DNA of 64,000 nt from contig JACJWC010000023.1 in assembly GCA_020637335.1 (NCBI GenBank), positions 1 to 64,000 on the forward strand. Reading direction: 5' to 3'. The notes below the pieces were generated by a model. The model did not search any database. It saw only the letters and a program-made list of their open reading frames with translations, and was not told the origin of the DNA. Origin of the DNA: Acidobacteriota bacterium. GTDB taxonomy: Bacteria; Acidobacteriota; Holophagae; Acanthopleuribacterales; Acanthopleuribacteraceae. Positions 58,932 through 64,000 of this stretch are shown one piece after another (the first letter of the stretch is position 1; each line of letters begins with the position of its first letter). The position numbers and the translations under genes were made by a program.

Positions 58932-59684
58932 TTACAAGGACGAAAAGATAAAGGCCATGTAGGGAAAATCAGCCTGAACCAATTGGTCACCTTCAAGTCT
59001 GTAGGGATATTTGCGGGTACCCTGATTGGCTTCATTTGCCGATCGCATTTGATATGCCCGCCAATCGGGAAGCCCATTTGATCGATCAGCGAGCGCCACC
59101 AAATATACGCCTGCTCTCAGTTTTAAGCTTGGATCCTCCCGGTTTAGGCTAAATTTCAGAGGCGTGGCCCGTTCGTTTGGACTGAATTGAGTGTAAAAGG
59201 TCAAGTCCGGGCCATTTAAGCTAACGTTGAGACCAACCGCCTGATTGGGCAGATTCTGCCCCGGCTGATATCGCCAAATAACAAAATTCGAGTTCTGTGC
59301 ATTTGAATCGGGTTGATACAAGCTCAAGCTAAAGGCCGCCGCGCTTTTTTGCCAAGTTTCCAATCCGGGAAGAAAACCCAGTACGGAAAACCGCAGGGTT
59401 CGATTGTTGAATTGGTCATCAGGCGAAATTTCATGGGCAGGTACCAAATCCGAAACAAATGGTGCCTCTTCGGAACCTAAATGCATTTCCTGTTTTTGGG
59501 GATTGGCATCGGGTGCGCGCAGCGCCCGGCCGGGATTTGCAAGGTGGGTTGGGTTATTCCAATATGCCACTGAAATTCTTGGGTCGTTTAACGCTTGGTC
59601 TGGGTTGATGAATGCTTTACTTCGGGCATACAAAGGGGTCAATGGAGCTAGGCTGCTCCATTGCAGAAAATTTCTTCTTTTCAT
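58932..59684 (-). CDS. Twin-arginine-signal exported protein of unknown function
   Basis: A 250-residue protein starting MKRRNFLQWSSLAPLTPLYA, a fair Tat signal (RRxFL). The mature part is rich in Asn, Pro and Tyr and shows beta-strand alternation; no cofactor motif is clear. It is the last gene of the collar operon, 15 bp after the third collar gene. Tat export would mean it folds in the cytoplasm first, possibly with a cofactor or partner. Confidence 0.65.
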   Translation of the reverse strand: MKRRNFLQWSSLAPLTPLYARSKAFINPDQALNDPRISVAYWNNPTHLANPGRALRAPDANPQKQEMHLGSEEAPFVSDLVPAHEISPDDQFNNRTLRFSVLGFLPGLETWQKSAAAFSLSLYQPDSNAQNSNFVIWRYQPGQNLPNQAVGLNVSLNGPDLTFYTQFSPNERATPLKFSLNREDPSLKLRAGVYLVALADRSNGLPDWRAYQMRSANEANQGTRKYPYRLEGDQLVQADFPYMAFIFSSL

Positions 59685-59699
59685 ATCAGTCTCCAGTGA

Positions 59700-60218
59700 C
59701 TAGGTTCTGGGTGGAAAAATGCCTTGTAAGGCGATGCAAAAGTTTAAGGTCAAGTAAGGCATCATATTGTTGTGCGGAACATCGCCCCCTGAAGGCGAAG
59801 CAGCATTGGGATTTAAAACTTGGCTATTTGTTATGCTAGCATACTGGCCAATTCCGATGCCGGTTGCCAGCAATTCTCCGTTGGGCGTGCGTGAATAGCC
59901 ATCGGCCTGAGAGACCACGTGGGGGTGGTTATGGTTAGGCATTTCACTTTCCAGAAGGCTTACCGTTTCACTTCCGCCTGTCTCACCCAGGTCATGCAGG
60001 CTCAATCCGGGGCCTTGGCCAGGATGCATAACCGCGCGGCCTTGCAGGTTAGGCAAAGCGAAATTGGATTTTCCGTTTCCGCCGTAGGTTGTACCCAAAA
60101 GCGAAAACAGGGCCGTATTTTGGGAAAGGGGTAGGAGCTGTCCGTCGCAAAAGGCCCAACCACTTGGCGCAAAATTAAAGGGATATATGCGGATTTCAGC
60201 CACAAAAGGATCTGCCAT
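59700..60218 (-). CDS. Phage tail collar domain protein, copy 3
   Basis: A 172-residue protein. The collar domain is at the N terminus: PFNFAPSGWAFCDGQLLPLS, LFSLLGTTYGGNGKSNFALP and NLQGRAVMHPG. The middle carries SEMPNHNHPHV, and the end is YLTLNFCIALQGIFPPRT, shared with both paralogues. AAGGAG lies before the ATG at 60218. This short fold forms trimers in phage tail fibres; bacterial stand-alone versions (microcystin-dependent-protein type) are mostly uncharacterised. Confidence 0.85.
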   Translation of the reverse strand: MADPFVAEIRIYPFNFAPSGWAFCDGQLLPLSQNTALFSLLGTTYGGNGKSNFALPNLQGRAVMHPGQGPGLSLHDLGETGGSETVSLLESEMPNHNHPHVVSQADGYSRTPNGELLATGIGIGQYASITNSQVLNPNAASPSGGDVPHNNMMPYLTLNFCIALQGIFPPRT

Positions 60219-60229
60219 AAAAATTCTCC

Positions 60230-60736
60230 TTAGGTTGGACTTGGAAAGATCCCAAACAGGGAAATGATGTAATTCACACACAAATAAGGCTGGAAGTTGG
60301 TATGCGGTTGACTGCCGCCTACCGAAGTGACGCTTGAGGCCAACAATGCCGTTTTAGGTGCATCCGAGCCGTAGGGCGATATGGTAGCCCCGGTTCCACT
60401 GCTCAAAACCGTATTGACGGGCGATGTGCTTGTTGCGGTATTGAGACTGCCGAGTAAGCTATGACCGTGATTGGGGATCTGGTTGAGCGACAGCGTCACT
60501 TCTTCAACGCCGCCGCTCTGGCCAAAAGTAGCGCCATTGCCCTGGTGTTTGGGTAAGCGGCCACGCAAATCGGGCAGTGCGAACGTATTTTGCCCATCGC
60601 CGCCATAGGTTGTGCCAATCAAATTGAACAGGGTTTCGTTCTCCGAGATGGGCAGGAGTTGACCTTCACAAAACATCCATCCGGCTGGCGCAAAATTGCC
60701 AGCAAAAATTCTTAACTCGCCAACGTAGGGTGCCAT
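60230..60736 (-). CDS. Phage tail collar domain protein, copy 2
   Basis: A 168-residue protein with the same plan: AGNFAPAGWMFCEGQLLPIS, LFNLIGTTYGGDGQNTFALP, DLRGRLPKHQGNG, NQIPNHGHSLLG and YLCVNYIISLFGIFPSPT. Copies 1 and 2 share the GGSQPHTN block before the last strand. The ATG at 60736 is used; the frame is open upstream into copy 1. Confidence 0.85.
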   Translation of the reverse strand: MAPYVGELRIFAGNFAPAGWMFCEGQLLPISENETLFNLIGTTYGGDGQNTFALPDLRGRLPKHQGNGATFGQSGGVEEVTLSLNQIPNHGHSLLGSLNTATSTSPVNTVLSSGTGATISPYGSDAPKTALLASSVTSVGGSQPHTNFQPYLCVNYIISLFGIFPSPT

Positions 60737-60747
60737 TTCGACTCCTG

Positions 60748-61254
60748 TCAGGTGGGGGAGGGGAAAATCCCCTGTAAAGCAATACAAAAATTGAGGGTTA
60801 AAAACGGCTGTTCGTTTGTGTGGGGCTGGGATCCCCCAACCGGCCCAAGCGCTTCTGTGCTCATCGCGGTTAGATTGCTTGCGGGTCCATATAATTGGGA
60901 TCCCGTGGATTGAGCCAAAACCAGGCTGTTGGTGGGCGTATTGGTCGTGGCGGGTGTGTCGGCCACTTGGACCGAGTGCCCATGGCCCGGTAACTCAGAA
61001 ACGCTGAGGGTATGTGCCGATTCGCCGCCGCGTTCCCCTAAGGTATGGCCCTGGCCCATATGGATAGGGATACGTGCCCGTAAATCGGGTAAGGCAAAGT
61101 TCACCCGGCCATCGCCACCATAAGTAGTGCCCAGCAGCGAGAAAAGGCCCTGGTTCTGGTTGATAGGTAGAAGTTGGCCATCGCACAGGGCCCAGCCTTT
61201 AGGCGGGAAATTAAAGCTCATTAAACGGATTTCACTGAGGTAGGGTTCACTCAT
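60748..61254 (-). CDS. Phage tail collar domain protein, copy 1
   Basis: A 168-residue protein: SFNFPPKGWALCDGQLLPIN, LFSLLGTTYGGDGRVNFALP, DLRARIPIHMGQG, SELPGHGHSVQV and FLTLNFCIALQGIFPSPT. It begins ten bp after the giant surface-protein gene, with AAGGAG before the ATG. Confidence 0.85.
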   Translation of the reverse strand: MSEPYLSEIRLMSFNFPPKGWALCDGQLLPINQNQGLFSLLGTTYGGDGRVNFALPDLRARIPIHMGQGHTLGERGGESAHTLSVSELPGHGHSVQVADTPATTNTPTNSLVLAQSTGSQLYGPASNLTAMSTEALGPVGGSQPHTNEQPFLTLNFCIALQGIFPSPT

Positions 61255-61264
61255 ACTTATCTCC

Positions 61265-64000
61265 TTAAGGCAAAGAACAGTTGGTAAATCCGCTGGTGGC
61301 CGAAATCAGTAAAGTCCCACCACCGGCCGGATTTAAACCGTCAATATAGGCTTCAACACCAGGCGTGCTGGTGGCCGCCATGCCGTTGACCGCAAACGCA
61401 TTGGTTGTGGATACGGATCCTTGCTTGCGCAACCCAATTCCTTGGGAACCGCCACTTCCTGCACTGGTATTACCGGAAATATTCAGGCAGACCGTCGTGT
61501 TACCCGTAGCAGTACCCGAATCCACGCGGATTCCGGGCCGGAACCCTGCGAGCGGCGCGGCTACCGTATTATTTTGGATTTTGGCCTTTAAGCTGCCATT
61601 GGAATTGCGCGCAACGGCAAGTATCCCATTGCCATCCGTATTGTTAATGGAATTGCCGTTTATTGTAACCGTAAGGTCGGGCGTATCGCCGATTCCTGGT
61701 ACCTGATCCACGCCGACCCCAATACCCTGTGCGCCAAATGTGTTATTGGCAGAAATGAAATTATTGTTGATGGTACTGGTAACTACGGCTAATCCAAATG
61801 CGGAATTGGTGATGGCGCTACCGCTACTGTTGGCAATTGGATCCATAGCCGTACCATTATTTGAAATATTGAAATTGCCCTGGCCCTTGCCATTGACCAA
61901 GGTGACAATGGCCTCAGCACCCAACCGATTCACTGCGCTCTGACCGGAAATGCGGTTATTGGTTATGGCGATAATATTGGTGCCATTTCCAGCAACGCCT
62001 AGGATGCCTGCTGAACCGGCAGCATTGGCGTTTCCGCCTTGGACTTGAAGGCCGACCCCGCTTGGGAAATTGCGTATCACGTTGCTGTCCAGCGTGGCCT
62101 TGGTGATATTGGCAACGGAAGTAGCCGATCCAAAGGCAATCAGCCGAATCCCTGAACCCTTGGAGGTTGCCGCCGAAGTGGTGCTTGTGATGGTGTTGTT
62201 GCTGATGGTTACATCCGCCAAGGTCCCATCGAAATTGAAGATGTCAATGCCGTGATAGTAGGCATTGGATAACGTATTTCCGGTGATGGTCACCGTACCG
62301 CGAAGATTGTTTTCTGTGCCTAACGAGGTGGTGTTAAAGGCAATATTACTGTCATTTGCGTTCATGTCTGTACCTGAATTGTCAATCGAACCATTAATGA
62401 ACGCGAAATTGTAAACTTGGGTTCCCATAATTCCGCTCCTGGCGGTATTGAGAATGCGCATGTTGGTGAAACTGACATTTTCGGTATTGGTAAGCGAGAT
62501 GCCGCTTTGCGTCAGGTTTTGCAGGGTACCACCCGAATTGGCTAGCCCCGTTCCGGTAATGGTTAGGTCCCCAATGACATCGTTTAAAACGATGCCATTG
62601 GCTGCACCATTGGCACTGACACTTCGCAGCGTGGCAAATATTTGGGTTGCGGCAATCGAAAGCGGAATGCCCGTTGCGGTGTCAATCGTATTGGCAGAAC
62701 CCATGATTCGAAGGGTTCCACCGCCAGCAGTTATTCCGCCACCGCTAGTTGTGTCAATATCTAAACCGCCGCCCGATAGGTTCAAGACTGCGTTTCCGGC
62801 GGGTCCGTTGCCACTCATCGTGATGGCCGTATTTGCACCGGTATTTAGGGTTAACGACGCACCATCCAAATTTACGGTCGCTACACCCGAATTGGAACTG
62901 AACAGAATCCCGGTTGATCCGCTGTGGCTAGCTGAAATATTCCCAGGCAATGTGATAGTTCCACCATTGAGCCCAGAAAAATTCAGAACCCGGCCGCCAT
63001 TATTTTTGGTGATCGTTCCCGTCCAGGTCAACATGAGTGAGGTGCAATTGGTTACGGAAAAGGCAGTTCCCATAGGGGCACTAATAACGCTCGAATTCGT
63101 TGAATTGGACAGCGCGCCCGTTACGCTGTCGAGGCTAATGCCCACCCCAGAACTATTGCTGGAACTTAATTCACTGAATCCACTACTGCAAAACAGTGTT
63201 CCGTTGGCTAAGTCCAAGGCACCGCCAGTTCCAGTAATAGCACATTCAAAAACGGTCAGGTTGCCTAGTCCATTGCCAACCAGCCCTGTACCTGTCGTGT
63301 TGGCAATTTCCAAACCACGCAGTGTATTGTTCATGCCCAGGTTAATCCCATTTGCTGGGCTGGAGACAACTGGACGTGTGCCGTTGATTGCTGGTCGGGT
63401 AATCGTGTTTGCTGGCGGGGTAATGGCAAAGAGCGTGTCGAAATTGCTGCCGCCAGCACCTTGCCCAATGAGTTGGACACCATTAGTTAAGGTAACCCCG
63501 CCTACGTAACTCCCGCTAAATAGGAATATTCGCATGGTGGAAGCATTTGCTGCTGTATTGGCGGCGGCCAAGGTTTGGAATGGCGTTGCCAATGTACCAT
63601 TACCGCCCGGCATGGCATCGTCATCGGCAAACCAAATGACCGGTCCCGATACGTCCACTTGAACGGTCGTGTAGGCACTCATCATGCCGGGAGCGGGATC
63701 GCCATCATCGGAAACACGGTAGTCGAAGGAAATTGTTCCTGTAAAGCCAGCGGGTGGATTCACCATGAAACTGCCATCGGCATTAAGCGTGACCGCAGCC
63801 CCCATTGAGACGTTGATGGGTGTCGTGTCCATACTCAGTGTTGTGCCCATTTCCACATCGGTTGAGCTCACCAGCAGGCCCGCTGCGGCAGGCACGTCAA
63901 TGGCCATGTTGGTATGGGCGTTATAAGTAGCCTGGAACGGAATAGCGGTTGGCGGATCGTTGACCGGGCTAACCGTGATCATAAAACTTTGAGTCGGTGA
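61265..64000 (-). CDS. Giant surface protein with cadherin-like and right-handed beta-helix repeats (5' end outside window)
   Basis: At least 911 residues are visible and the frame is still open at the right edge (SPTQSFMITVSPVNDPPT is a cadherin-like repeat boundary), so the true start lies beyond the window. One cadherin-like/Ig-like repeat (to about residue 110) is followed by a beta-helix of about 750 residues made of short Asn/Gly/Thr/Ser-rich coils, entered through GGNGTLATPFQTLAAANTAA and VTLTNGVQLIGQGAGG. The protein ends abruptly in SATSGFTNCSLP with no LPxTG, transmembrane helix or recognised sorting tail. It is probably secreted or displayed, and is the first visible gene of the collar operon. 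Confidence 0.8.
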   Translation of the reverse strand, partial: SPTQSFMITVSPVNDPPTAIPFQATYNAHTNMAIDVPAAAGLLVSSTDVEMGTTLSMDTTPINVSMGAAVTLNADGSFMVNPPAGFTGTISFDYRVSDDGDPAPGMMSAYTTVQVDVSGPVIWFADDDAMPGGNGTLATPFQTLAAANTAANASTMRIFLFSGSYVGGVTLTNGVQLIGQGAGGSNFDTLFAITPPANTITRPAINGTRPVVSSPANGINLGMNNTLRGLEIANTTGTGLVGNGLGNLTVFECAITGTGGALDLANGTLFCSSGFSELSSSNSSGVGISLDSVTGALSNSTNSSVISAPMGTAFSVTNCTSLMLTWTGTITKNNGGRVLNFSGLNGGTITLPGNISASHSGSTGILFSSNSGVATVNLDGASLTLNTGANTAITMSGNGPAGNAVLNLSGGGLDIDTTSGGGITAGGGTLRIMGSANTIDTATGIPLSIAATQIFATLRSVSANGAANGIVLNDVIGDLTITGTGLANSGGTLQNLTQSGISLTNTENVSFTNMRILNTARSGIMGTQVYNFAFINGSIDNSGTDMNANDSNIAFNTTSLGTENNLRGTVTITGNTLSNAYYHGIDIFNFDGTLADVTISNNTITSTTSAATSKGSGIRLIAFGSATSVANITKATLDSNVIRNFPSGVGLQVQGGNANAAGSAGILGVAGNGTNIIAITNNRISGQSAVNRLGAEAIVTLVNGKGQGNFNISNNGTAMDPIANSSGSAITNSAFGLAVVTSTINNNFISANNTFGAQGIGVGVDQVPGIGDTPDLTVTINGNSINNTDGNGILAVARNSNGSLKAKIQNNTVAAPLAGFRPGIRVDSGTATGNTTVCLNISGNTSAGSGGSQGIGLRKQGSVSTTNAFAVNGMAATSTPGVEAYIDGLNPAGGGTLLISATSGFTNCSLP

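Noticed and set aside
59700..61254. Prophage remnant
   Set aside because: Only the collar fold is phage-like. No capsid, terminase, integrase, lysis or tail-sheath genes adjoin, and the genes share an operon with surface and Tat-exported proteins. The part to the right of the window could still change this.
62448..63509. 353-residue plus-strand ORF opposite the giant surface protein
   Set aside because: Low-complexity Pro/Val/Leu-rich shadow of the repeat-rich minus-strand gene, with no ribosome site or known motif.
1..64000. rRNA, tRNA and known riboswitches
   Set aside because: No cloverleaf with a GGTTCGAATCC-type T-loop, no rRNA-like segment and no recognised riboswitch core was seen by eye; a covariance-model scan would be decisive.

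Overview
This 64 kb window is a compact, chromosomal stretch from a free-living, diderm-type bacterium. The clearest lineage hint is a GWxTD-domain protein (35266..36810), a family I associate mainly with Acidobacteriota. The mix of PilZ, SpoIIE-type phosphatase, a bacterial Ser/Thr kinase, propeller-type sensor kinases and beta-helix surface proteins fits a Holophagae-like acidobacterium, but this placement is an inference. No rRNA, tRNA, CRISPR array, insertion sequence or integrase was seen.

Region 1 (1-38.8 kb) is mixed housekeeping and signalling. On the minus strand: an unknown protein, a DEDD exonuclease and a GlcD-type FAD oxidase. Then on plus: phosphomannomutase/phosphoglucomutase and a parvulin, followed by a 570-bp gene-free stretch full of short direct and inverted repeats. 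Next come small membrane proteins, a methyltransferase, two large secreted proteins (one with a cohesin-like domain), mutY and guaA, a sensor-less histidine kinase, an MMPL/RND exporter, an aminotransferase with a cyclophilin, TerC, a Ser/Thr kinase, a TPR protein with a degenerate GGDEF domain, a halogenase-like flavoprotein, a CPA2 antiporter with a 46-residue ORF and tag, DUF445, a 1185-residue propeller histidine kinase, a GWxTD/DUF4412-like/modABC operon, a receiver-FapA fusion and a cysteine dioxygenase-like cupin.

Region 2 (38.8-54.9 kb) is one continuous str-S10-spc-alpha supercluster on the plus strand: rpsL, rpsG, fusA, then rpsJ through rplQ with secY, infA and rpoA. It starts from a strong sigma70-like promoter (TTGACA, 17 bp, TAGGAT) and ends in a clear intrinsic terminator. 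Compared with the usual order it lacks tuf, rpsN, adk, map, rpmJ and rpsD. A second sigma70-like promoter with a perfect TATAAT sits just before infA.

Region 3 (54.9-64 kb) holds a secreted DUF4412-like protein, a class I glutamine amidotransferase, a four-helix membrane protein, a SpoIIE-type phosphatase paired with a PilZ-receiver protein, and then a minus-strand operon running in from the right edge. That operon encodes a very large beta-helix/cadherin-like surface protein (5' end outside the window), three tandem phage-tail-collar paralogues and a twin-arginine-signal protein, with only 10-15 bp between genes. I consider this operon the most likely undescribed system here: a phage-derived collar fold apparently re-used for a cell-surface or secreted assembly, with no other phage genes around it.
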